Program-made: the position numbers and the translations under genes
Part shown: piece by piece, positions 1 through 5,238 of the stretch
Layout of the letters: every line of letters begins with the position of its first letter
Numbering within the stretch: position 1 is the stretch's first letter
Notes under the pieces: generated by a model
The model's input: only the letters and a program-made list of their open reading frames with translations
Databases searched by the model: none
What the model was told of the DNA's origin: nothing
From: an uncultured bacterium
Lineage (GTDB): Bacteria > Auribacterota > Tritonobacteria > UBA1439
Reading direction: 5' to 3'
Assembly (NCBI GenBank): GCA_937858775.1
Contig: CALLYX010000159.1
Location: forward strand, 1 to 5,238
DNA: 5,238 nt

Positions 1-4
1 CCAC

Positions 5-80
<76 letters not shown>

Positions 81-153
81 TCCCCCCCCGCATGCGCCCC
101 CGCCCCCGTCCGGTCCGCCCCGTGAGCGCGCGCAGGGGCGCCGGGCGCTTCGC

Positions 154-1227
154 ATGAAGGTCGTCCTCATCGGGCTTCCCCGGTCGGGGAAGAAAACGCT
201 CTTCGAGCTTCTCACCCGCCGCGCCCTATCCCCCTCGGAGCTCTCGTTCCGGAAGCCGGTCGCCGGGATCGTCGAGATCCGCGATCCGCGCTTCGACCGC
301 CTCGCCGCCATCTATCGCCCGAAGAAGCTCTCCCGGGCCCGCATCGATATCGAGCTCCTGCCGGAGATCGGGCGGCGGGCCCTGCGGGAGGGGGCGGTCT
401 TCAAGGATATCGCGGGCGCCGACGCGGTCTGCCACGTGGTGCGCGCGTTCGAGGACGAGGCGGTCTACCGCGCCGACGGCCCCGTGGATCCCCTCGGGGA
501 CATCGACGCCGTCAACACGGAGCTTCTCCTCCACGACCTCCTCTTCGCCGAGAAGCGCCTCGACCGGATCGAGCACTCGTTGAAGAAAAGGCCGGACGAC
601 GCCGGCCTCCGCGAGAGGGCCCTCGTGGCGAAGATCAAGCGGCACCTCGAGGGGGATCGGCCGCTCCGGACGCTTCCGTTGACCGCCGAGGAGGAGAGGG
701 CCGTTTCCGGATATCCTTTCATCACGCGGATGCGGATGATCGTCGCGTTGAACGTCTCGGAGTCGGCCCTCGGCGACCGAGCCCTCCTCGACCGCGTGGA
801 GGAGTGCCATCGCCCCCTGGGGATCCGGGCCATGGCCGTCTGCGCCGAGGCGGAATCGGAGATCGCGCGGCTCGAGTCGGAGGGCGAGAAGGCGGCGTTT
901 CTCGACGCGCTAGGGATCGCAGAGCCCGCCGTCGACGCCCTGGCGCGCCTATGCCTCTCGGCGCTCGGCCTCGTCTCCTTCTTCACGGCCGAATCCAGGG
1001 AGCTCCGCCAGTGGCTCCTCCGCTCCGGTTCCACGGCCCCCGCCGCCGCCGGTGTGATCCACTCCGACATGGAGCGCGGATTCATCAGGGCGGAGGTGAT
1101 GAAATACGCCGACCTCGACGCCCTGGGGGGCGAGGCCGAGGTCAGGGGGGCGGGCAAGGCGCTCCTGAAGGGGAGGGAGTACGTCGTGGAGGACGGCGAC
1201 ATCCTCGCGATACGGTTCAGCGTGTAG
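154..1227 (+). CDS. YchF/OLA1-like P-loop NTPase homologue with degenerate switch motifs and C-terminal TGS-like domain
   Basis: A 357-residue protein, close to the usual 360 or so of YchF, a ribosome-associated ATPase of the Obg-HflX superfamily. The N-terminus MKVVLIGLPRSGKKTLF aligns with the YchF P-loop GLPNVGKSTLF, and the ATG is placed exactly where the family starts. Further family landmarks are DPRFDRLA (44-51), HVVRAFED (94-101), an NxxE-type base-recognition motif NVSE (200-203; YchF uses NxxE instead of NKxD, which lets it prefer ATP) and a strongly conserved YchF C-terminal/TGS-like domain (about 272-357: FFTAESRELRQW, GVIHSDMERGFIRAEV, VVEDGDILAIRF). Oddities are a P-loop Ser replaced by Lys14, no recognisable switch I CTIEPN, and no switch II DIAG with its glycine-rich loop; LPEIGRR stands where it is expected. 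It is therefore probably a divergent YchF paralogue rather than housekeeping YchF, and catalysis is doubtful. No convincing Shine-Dalgarno site precedes the start (AGGGG at 134-138 is too far). Its end overlaps the convergent budA by 11 bp. Confidence 0.88.
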   Translation: MKVVLIGLPRSGKKTLFELLTRRALSPSELSFRKPVAGIVEIRDPRFDRLAAIYRPKKLSRARIDIELLPEIGRRALREGAVFKDIAGADAVCHVVRAFEDEAVYRADGPVDPLGDIDAVNTELLLHDLLFAEKRLDRIEHSLKKRPDDAGLRERALVAKIKRHLEGDRPLRTLPLTAEEERAVSGYPFITRMRMIVALNVSESALGDRALLDRVEECHRPLGIRAMAVCAEAESEIARLESEGEKAAFLDALGIAEPAVDALARLCLSALGLVSFFTAESRELRQWLLRSGSTAPAAAGVIHSDMERGFIRAEVMKYADLDALGGEAEVRGAGKALLKGREYVVEDGDILAIRFSV

Positions 1228-2028
1228 GGGGCCCGCCCGCCGGCCGGGCGTCCCCGGGCGCCCGCTCGGCCTTCTCCAATTCCTTCCCCCCGTCGCCCCC
1301 GAGATCCATCGTCCCGAACGCCCCCCCCGGTCCGGGGAGGACCAGGACCAGCCGCGTGCACGGGTCCAATTCCGCCGTCCCCGACTCGATCGTGAAGTCG
1401 AGGAGATGCCCGCCGAAGGTCCGGTCGTCCGACAGGAAGTGCAGGTGGTAGCCTGGAACGGCCACCCCCGCCGCGTAGCGCGGCGACCGGAACCCGACCA
1501 GCGTCCCCGCCACCCCCTCCCTCGCGAAGATCACCTGGTTCGCGGCGGCCGCGGCGAGGGGCGGGTACGGTTTCCGCTGGGGGAGGACGCTGCGGACCCG
1601 AATCGCCGAGAAGCGCCCGCGCACCCTCACGGCGCAGAAGAGGTTCATGTCGGGGAAGGAACGGTCGACCGAGGATTCGAGGTCGGGGAGCCGCGCCCCG
1701 CGCGCGAGCGGAACGGCGATTGACGGCGAGAAGGGGGTCACAACGGCGAACGGCGTCGTCTCCGCCCCCCCGCCCGCCGGACGCTCCCGTCGGCCCGCGC
1801 CTGGTACACCCTCCCGTCGAGGACCACCATCTCCCCGTCGAGCCGGTCGAACGTCCCGATCCCGAGGTCCCCGAGGCGCAGCAGCTCCGCGCACGAGGCC
1901 TGCCCGTCGTACGCGCCGGCCAGGAGCGCCTGCACGGGCGAGACCTGCGTGATCGTGTGTACGGGCGGGCGGCAGCAGCCGGCGAAGAGAAGCGCCGAGG
2001 AAAGGACGGCGAGAAGCGGAGACCTCAT
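1217..2028 (-). CDS. budA: alpha-acetolactate decarboxylase, lipoprotein-type, interrupted by a -1 frame change
   Basis: The enzyme converts 2-acetolactate to acetoin and CO2. The N-terminal part reads from the ATG at 2028 and the C-terminal part lies in another frame ending at the TGA 1217-1219. Joined at the G run 1771-1765 they give about 270 residues, normal for the family plus a leader. The first part has a signal peptide with lipobox LFAGC (Cys18), then GDLGIGTFDRLDGEMVVLDG with the conserved Glu66. The second part continues as AETTPFAVVTPF, a GFRSP arginine motif, and the zinc motif GYHLHFLSDDRTFGGHLLDF, whose three histidines are the metal ligands known for this family; KELEKAE near the end fits the family's C-terminal Glu region. 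The start is supported by GGAGGAGG just upstream (2038-2031). It follows the PilZ gene by 31 bp, so co-transcription is likely. The frame change may be a sequencing or assembly error, a real mutation, or ribosomal slippage. The last 15 or so residues look like a low-complexity tail overlapping the opposing gene. Confidence 0.88.
1765..1771 (-). other. Homopolymer G7 at the budA frame change, in slippery phase
   Basis: Minus-strand reading of the upstream frame gives GCG GGG GGG CGG, so the seven Gs sit as G GGG GGG, the X XXY YYZ phase of a -1 slippery heptamer. The downstream decarboxylase frame resumes as GCG GAG ACG (Ala-Glu-Thr) when one base is re-read, or when one G is added to the run. 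The point of change lies between the family-conserved segments VYQARADGSV and ETTPFAVVTPF, so no conserved residues need be lost. A miscounted homopolymer is the simplest explanation. Confidence 0.8.
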
Positions 2029-2059
2029 GGCCTCCTCCGGGAGGGGGGCCGCACGGGCG

Positions 2060-2485
2060 TCAGCCGTAGAACTTCTTGACGAATCGCGCGATGACGTCCA
2101 CTTCCGCGTCGGACCCGGCGATGAACCCCGCCCGGATGCGGTAGCTGCCCCGCTCGATTTCGGACGCCTCGGAGTCGACCACCTCGCCCCGCAGCGTGAT
2201 GGTCGCGTCGTCGGGCGGGAAGGAGATCTGGATCTCGAGGATCGTGCCCGGCGACAACGGTTCGACCCCCTCGAAGAGCACCCCGTCCGCGGCGGGTCCG
2301 CCGCGCGGCGCCTCGGGGACGATCGGCTCGTCCACCGGGATGGGGCGGTGCTTCTCGAGCTCGATGCTGACGGAGCTGGCGAACGGGTCCGGGGTCGGGA
2401 GCTTGCGGCATCTGAGCGACGCCCATGATGGGATGCGCAGGTAGCGGCCTTGCCGCCCCCCCGCTTTCCTCGCGTCTCCCCTCAT
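2060..2485 (-). CDS. PilZ-like domain protein, degenerate c-di-GMP site
   Basis: A 141-residue soluble protein without a signal peptide or membrane segment. The part from residue 66 follows the PilZ beta-barrel pattern: GVLFEGVEPLSPGTILEIQI (68-87) resembles the usual GGLLFES.EPLPPGT.LELEI, and ITLRGEVVDSE...GSYRIRAGFI (96-122) matches the IKATGRVVW...YRVGIEF strands. The N-terminal RYLRIPSWASLRCRK (14-28) corresponds to the first strand. PilZ domains bind c-di-GMP through RxxxR and [D/N]xSxxG. Here the first Arg is Gly13, and the second motif reads GPAADG, losing the Asp/Asn and Ser. Binding is therefore doubtful and a structural or partner-binding role is possible. A spacer rich in Pro and Glu (about 29-65) separates the first strand from the rest. 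GGAGGAAGG lies 6-14 bases before the ATG, giving a strong Shine-Dalgarno site, and a sigma70-like promoter lies just upstream. It heads the pair with budA. Confidence 0.72.
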   Translation of the reverse strand: MRGDARKAGGRQGRYLRIPSWASLRCRKLPTPDPFASSVSIELEKHRPIPVDEPIVPEAPRGGPAADGVLFEGVEPLSPGTILEIQISFPPDDATITLRGEVVDSEASEIERGSYRIRAGFIAGSDAEVDVIARFVKKFYG

Positions 2486-2512
2486 GGCGCCCTTCCTCCG
2501 AGGATGAGCAGC

Positions 2513-2541
2513 ATACTACTGCAGGGGCCGCGCCTTGTCCA
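2513..2541 (-). promoter_or_regulatory. Sigma70-like promoter for the PilZ-budA pair
   Basis: On the minus strand, TGGACA (2541-2536, five of six to TTGACA) is followed by a 17-base spacer and TAGTAT (2518-2513, four of six to TATAAT). Transcription would begin near 2506, giving a leader of about 20 nt that includes the GGAGGAAGG ribosome binding site. The two boxes sit in locally AT-richer DNA inside the only sizeable minus-strand intergenic gap, which supports the call. It is a pattern match only. Confidence 0.5.
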
Positions 2542-2549
2542 GATAATAG

Positions 2550-2580
2550 CTTCCGCGCACGGCCGGTCGCCGGCCGGAAG
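2550..2580 (-). terminator. GC-rich hairpin after the macro-domain gene, possible terminator
   Basis: CGGCCGG (2560-2566) and CCGGCCG (2570-2576) form a perfect 7-bp stem around a 3-nt loop, and CTTCC/GGAAG (2550-2554/2576-2580) can extend it past an internal bulge. It begins about 10 bp after the macro-domain stop and ends before the promoter of the next gene, the expected place for transcription termination. There is no true U tract: CTATTATCT follows on the minus strand. It may be a weak or factor-assisted terminator, or simply a GC palindrome. Confidence 0.35.
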
Positions 2581-2589
2581 GGCCCGCCA

Positions 2590-3096
2590 TCATCCCCCCG
2601 CCCCAAGTTCCGCCAGCACGCGCTCGTAGACGCCGCGGTCCCGCGCGGAAAAACAGACGAAACGGATCTCGTCGAAATCCCCCTCGAACCTCAATCCGGC
2701 CCGGAGCGCGACCCGCGCGGCCTCCTCCAGCGGATACCCGTACGCCCCGGTGCTGATCGCCGGGAGCGCTATGCTGCGGAGCCCATGCCGCTTCGCCAGG
2801 AGGAAGCTCTTCTCGTAGGCGGAGGCGAGTATCCCGGCCTCCCCGCGTCCTCCCCCGCGCCAGATCGGACCGACCGCGTGGATGATCTTCTTGGCCCTGA
2901 GGGCGCCCGCGCCGGTGATGACCGCCCCGCCCGCGGGACAGCCCCCTATCGCCCTGCACTCCTCCATGACCGTGGGGCCGGCCGCCCGGTGGATGGCGCC
3001 GTCCACCCCCCCTCCGCCGCGCAGGCCGCTGTTGGCGGCGTTGACGATCGCGTCCGTCTCCTCCCGCGTGATGTCGCCCAGCGTTATGACGATCAC
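2590..3096 (-). CDS. Macro-domain protein, probable O-acetyl-ADP-ribose / ADP-ribosyl hydrolase (MacroD/YmdB type)
   Basis: A 168-residue stand-alone macro domain, the usual size for this type. The landmarks run in order: GDIT (7-10), DAIVNAANS (15-23), GGGGVDGAIHRAAG (27-40), an AKKIIHAVGP strand (68-77) and the phosphate-binding loop PAISTGAYGYP (112-122). The NAAN asparagines and Asp32 of GGVDGAI match the positions used for catalysis in YmdB/MacroD enzymes, which remove acetyl from O-acetyl-ADP-ribose and mono-ADP-ribose from acidic residues. Activity here is inferred from conserved residues. The start is a GTG at 3096, 3 bp after the YjbQ stop. GGGGGAA at the end of the upstream gene may act as its Shine-Dalgarno site, so translational coupling is likely. 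It is the last gene of the four-gene run. No toxin or ADP-ribosyltransferase partner is visible within the window. Confidence 0.93.
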   Translation of the reverse strand: MIVITLGDITREETDAIVNAANSGLRGGGGVDGAIHRAAGPTVMEECRAIGGCPAGGAVITGAGALRAKKIIHAVGPIWRGGGRGEAGILASAYEKSFLLAKRHGLRSIALPAISTGAYGYPLEEAARVALRAGLRFEGDFDEIRFVCFSARDRGVYERVLAELGAGG

Positions 3097-3099
3097 GGC

Positions 3100-3519
3100 C
3101 TATTCCCCCACGATCTTCACGAGCACCCGTTTTTTCCGCCCGCCGTCGAACTCGCCGTAGAATATCCGCTCCCATGGCCCGAAGTCGAGCCTCCCGCGCG
3201 TCACGGCGATCACCGCCTCCCGCCCCATGATCGTCCGCTTGAGGTGCGCGTCCGCGTTCTCCTCCCCCGTGTCGTTGTGGCGCCAGCGTGAGACGGGCCC
3301 GCGGGGGGCGAGGGACTCGAGCCAGCCGTCAAGATCCGCGTGGAGCCCCGGCTCGTCGTCGTTGATGAAGACGCTGGCCGTGATATGCATGGCGTTCACG
3401 AGGCAGAGCCCCTCCCTGATCCCGCTCTTCCGCAGGCACTCCTCGACGAGGGGGGTGATATTGATGAACTCCCGCCCCCTCTTCGTCTCGAACCATAGGT
3501 GCTCGGTGAACGATCTCAT
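3100..3519 (-). CDS. yjbQ: YjbQ / UPF0047 family protein (secondary thiamine-phosphate synthase-like)
   Basis: A 139-residue protein matching the full length of the UPF0047 family. Signature segments are FINITPLVEECLRKSGI (18-34), NAMHITASVFIND (42-54), HNDTGEENADAHLKR (81-95) and the closing GRLDFGPWERIFYGEFDG (109-126), with an RVLVKIVG end strand. His45, His81 and His92 are the conserved histidines of these motifs and probably hold a metal ion, an inference from family structures. Members are named secondary thiamine-phosphate synthase because overexpression can compensate for loss of ThiE; the true physiological role is not settled. The start ATG at 3519 fits the family N-terminus, and a G-rich run (GGGGGG) lies about 7 bases upstream. 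It lies 39 bp after murI and 3 bp before the macro-domain gene. Confidence 0.93.
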   Translation of the reverse strand: MRSFTEHLWFETKRGREFINITPLVEECLRKSGIREGLCLVNAMHITASVFINDDEPGLHADLDGWLESLAPRGPVSRWRHNDTGEENADAHLKRTIMGREAVIAVTRGRLDFGPWERIFYGEFDGGRKKRVLVKIVGE

Positions 3520-3558
3520 CGCGCATCCCCCCGATCCGGCCGCGCGCCACTACGGCCC

Positions 3559-4353
3559 TCACTCCGCCCCGGGATTCACCACCGTCACCTCCCCTATCTC
3601 CGCGCCCATGAACACGCTGCCGATTTCGCGAAAACGCTCCGGCATGTCGCTCACGAAATACCTCACCCCGCCGCGCTGCGGCCGCCCCGCCGGGGGCGGC
3701 GCCTCCCGGCGCACCTCCTCCGCGCAACTCAGCCCCGTGTCCACAAGGGCCACCCCGTCCCCCATCACGAGGCGTATGGTTCCCTCCAGGACGGGATAGT
3801 GCGTGCAGCCCAGGATGAGGAGGTCGATCCGCGCCTCCCTCAGCGGTATCAGGTATTCACGGGCGATCTCGACGGTCGCGGGGCGGTCCAGCCAGCCCTC
3901 TTCGGCGAGGGGTACGAAGAGCGGACATGCGCGGCTGTAGACCGTAAGGGACGGGTCGAGGGCCCTCAAGGCCCGCTCGTACGCGCCGCTCCTGATGGTC
4001 GCGTGGGTGCCGATCACGCCTATCCTTCCCGAACGCGTGAGCCCCGCGGCCTTCCTGGCGCCTGGGGCGACCACGTCGCGCAGGGGGAGGGTGAACTCCA
4101 GGCGCAGGGCGTCCAGCGCGAGCGCCGATGAGGTATTGCAGGCCACGATGATCATGCCCACACCGTGCCCCGCGAGGAAGCGGCAATTCTCGCGGGAGAA
4201 GCGGGTCACCGACTCCCGGGATTTGCTGCCGTACGGCACGCGGGCGGTGTCCCCGAAGTAGATTATCTCCTCCTGCGGTAGCAGCCTCCGGAGCTGCCGC
4301 ACCACGGTGAGACCGCCGAGCCCGGAGTCGAAAACGCCGATAGGCGCGCGCAT
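3559..4353 (-). CDS. murI: Glutamate racemase
   Basis: MurI interconverts L- and D-glutamate in the cytoplasm without a cofactor, supplying D-Glu for the MurD step of peptidoglycan synthesis. The product from the ATG at 4353 has 264 residues, the normal size. It shows PIGVFDSGLGGLTV at the N-terminus with the conserved Asp9 and Ser10, YFGDTARVPYGSKS, the first catalytic cysteine in ACNTSSA (Cys72), the second in LGCTHYP (Cys183, next to His185), and LVDTG near the end. All catalytic positions are present. A GTG at 4365 would add four residues (MPAT); the ATG matches the family start better and has GGGTG about 9 bases upstream, but the choice is not certain. It follows the methyltransferase stop by 18 bp (6 bp with the GTG) and precedes yjbQ. 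Confidence 0.96.
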   Translation of the reverse strand: MRAPIGVFDSGLGGLTVVRQLRRLLPQEEIIYFGDTARVPYGSKSRESVTRFSRENCRFLAGHGVGMIIVACNTSSALALDALRLEFTLPLRDVVAPGARKAAGLTRSGRIGVIGTHATIRSGAYERALRALDPSLTVYSRACPLFVPLAEEGWLDRPATVEIAREYLIPLREARIDLLILGCTHYPVLEGTIRLVMGDGVALVDTGLSCAEEVRREAPPPAGRPQRGGVRYFVSDMPERFREIGSVFMGAEIGEVTVVNPGAE

Positions 4354-4371
4354 TGTCGCAGGCACCCGTGA

Positions 4372-4926
4372 TTATTTCGTGCAGACGAAGCAGAACGCCG
4401 GCGGGATGTTCCGCGGCTCGAAACCGATCCGGACATCCCCGAAGATGCCGCGGAGGGTCTTGCGAAGATAGAGGGAATACTGGTACGCGATGAACTTCCC
4501 CCCGGGCCTGAGCGCCGAATGCGCGGCGGCGAGTATCCTGTCGCGGACCGGCTTGGGGATCGTCGTGAACGGCAGCCCCGAGAAGATGCAGTCGGCCGCT
4601 CCGAATCCCATATCCCTGAGGCGCCTCTCGACGTGTTCGGCGCTGTCGTTGACGAGAATAAGTCTCGGGTGCGGAAGCTCCCGGCCCAGGAGCCGTACGA
4701 ACTCCTGGTTGACCTCGAAGGCGACAAGACGCGCGGAGGCCGGCATCCCGGCCAGGATCATCCGGGTGAGGCACGCGGTGCCGGGGCCGAACTCGACGAC
4801 GCAGGTGCAACGCGCCAGGTCGGCGCCGGAGAGGAGGCGGCGGCAGAGCCACCTGCTGCTTGGCGTCACCGAGCCCACCTGCCTCGGGCTCCGGACGAAG
4901 TTCAAGAGGAAGCGCGCGCGGCTCAT
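4372..4926 (-). CDS. Class I SAM-dependent methyltransferase, phospholipid N-methyltransferase-like (COG3963/PmtA type)
   Basis: A 184-residue methyltransferase. The N-terminal FLLNFVRSPRQVGSVTPSSR (6-25) is typical of COG3963 phospholipid N-methyltransferases (usually FLR..LRxPxxVGAVAPSSR) and precedes SAM motif I VVEFGPGT (43-50). An acidic residue (Glu71) closes strand 2, NDSAEH (93-98) follows, then the family motif IFSGLPFTTIP (114-124) and LRPGGKFIAYQYS (139-151), and the C-terminus EPRNIPPAFCFVCTK. PmtA converts phosphatidylethanolamine to its methylated forms at the membrane. Similar motifs occur in KsgA-like rRNA methyltransferases, so the substrate is open. The ATG at 4926 is preceded by an in-frame TGA at 4932-4930, so the ORF cannot extend; no Shine-Dalgarno site is visible. 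Its first codons overlap the end of the ABC remnant. It leads the minus-strand run with murI. Confidence 0.85.
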   Translation of the reverse strand: MSRARFLLNFVRSPRQVGSVTPSSRWLCRRLLSGADLARCTCVVEFGPGTACLTRMILAGMPASARLVAFEVNQEFVRLLGRELPHPRLILVNDSAEHVERRLRDMGFGAADCIFSGLPFTTIPKPVRDRILAAAHSALRPGGKFIAYQYSLYLRKTLRGIFGDVRIGFEPRNIPPAFCFVCTK

Positions 4927-5134
4927 GGATCAGCGCGCAGGAGAGGGCCAGCTTTTTGCGCATGCCGTGCGAATAGCCGCTGATCGCCTTGTGGGCCGCG
5001 GCGGTCAGATCCATGGCGGTCAGCAGCTCACGGGCCCGTTGCCGCGCCACCGCGGGCGCGAGCCCCTGTATTTCCCCGACGAAGCGCAGGTGCTCCTCGC
5101 CGGAGAGGCGATCGAACAGCGTGTCGACGTCGGC
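4919..5134 (-). pseudogene. ABC-transporter ATPase remnant (central part of the nucleotide-binding domain only)
   Basis: In one minus frame the stretch VDTLFDRLSGEEHLRFVGEI, then a helical region, then the signature SGYSHGMRKKLALSCALIHEP, matches the middle of an ABC ATPase of the ABC-2 export type (typically LYDxLTGxEYLxFVAEIYGL ... YSHGMRQKLALAxALLHDP). About 70 residues are recognisable. Walker A and the Q-loop should lie upstream and Walker B, D-loop and H-loop downstream; neither is present. The frame has an ATG at 5200, but the first 20 or so residues are unrecognised, and past the signature the sequence becomes the methyltransferase gene in another frame. It cannot be a working ATPase. 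The likely origin is deletion of both ends, or insertion of the methyltransferase region into an old transporter gene. A chimeric assembly join is the alternative. Confidence 0.7.
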
Positions 5135-5238
5135 ACGGTCAGCGGTCACGGGGCCTCGGCCTCCACCGGAATTATCAAGGAAAACAGTCCGTTGCGCCAT
5201 GGATTCTAATGTAATCGCCCGGCTGGCCCATGCAAGGG

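Noticed and set aside
81..153. C-rich gap after the tRNA as a regulatory element or terminator
   Set aside because: It is low-complexity C/G sequence with no stable hairpin followed by T residues and no promoter boxes; I see nothing supportable.
1234..1250. Hairpin CGCCCG/CGGGCG between the convergent genes
   Set aside because: It lies inside the budA coding tail, has only a 6-bp stem, and has no T run on either side; such GC palindromes are common here.
465..1361. A 298-codon frame antisense to the YchF-like gene
   Set aside because: It has no family motifs and a Ser/Arg-rich composition; the plus-strand frame carries clear YchF conservation throughout.
4353..4365. GTG start of murI at 4365
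   Set aside because: It is possible, but it adds only MPAT before the conserved MRAPIGVFDSG and has no better ribosome binding site; the ATG at 4353 was preferred.
3857..5200. A 447-codon open frame on the minus strand
   Set aside because: Only its first ~95 codons resemble a protein (the ABC remnant). The rest lies out of frame over the methyltransferase and murI genes and is rich in Arg, Gly and Pro, typical of GC-rich shadows.
5203..5235. Possible promoter upstream of 5200 (TTGCAT with TACATT, or TAGAAT)
   Set aside because: TTGCAT with TACATT at a 16-base spacing is a modest match, and the better -10 (TAGAAT) has no -35 at the right distance. It would drive only the ABC remnant, and the window edge hides the context, so it is too weak to list.

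Overview
The window is GC-rich (clearly above 60 % by eye) and gene-dense. It holds a tRNA and one plus-strand gene at the left, then two minus-strand gene groups filling the rest. Start codons are ATG and GTG, several genes have Shine-Dalgarno sites, and reading frames in the wrong phase stay open for hundreds of codons, as expected at high GC. The genes (YchF-like NTPase, PilZ domain, macro domain, YjbQ, MurI) fit a free-living bacterium. Nothing here fixes the phylum; an uncultivated or environmental lineage is plausible, but that is inference.

Layout. Positions 5-80 are tRNA-Ala(GGC) with an encoded CCA. Positions 154-1227 (+) encode a YchF/OLA1-type P-loop NTPase homologue whose nucleotide-site motifs are partly lost. 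Convergent to it, and overlapping its end by 11 bp, is a minus-strand pair: a PilZ-domain protein (2485-2060) followed by a lipoprotein-type alpha-acetolactate decarboxylase (2028-1217). The decarboxylase gene is broken by a one-base frame change in a run of seven Gs. A sigma70-like promoter (2541-2513) and a good Shine-Dalgarno site precede the PilZ gene.

Positions 4926-2590 (-) are a compact four-gene run: a COG3963/PmtA-like SAM methyltransferase, glutamate racemase (murI), a YjbQ/UPF0047 protein and a macro-domain protein. Gaps are 18, 39 and 3 bp, so one transcript is likely. A GC-rich hairpin follows the macro gene. At the right edge (about 5134-4919) is a remnant of an ABC-transporter ATPase: it keeps the middle of the domain and the signature motif but has neither Walker A nor Walker B, and it runs directly into the methyltransferase start.

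Functionally, murI supplies D-glutamate for peptidoglycan, the methyltransferase probably acts on lipid or membrane-linked substrates, and the macro and YjbQ proteins look like small metabolite or ADP-ribose-related enzymes. No classical defence system, mobile element or CRISPR array is visible. The most notable points are the frameshifted budA in slippery phase, the degenerate YchF paralogue, the PilZ protein lacking its c-di-GMP motifs, and the ABC remnant fused to the methyltransferase start.
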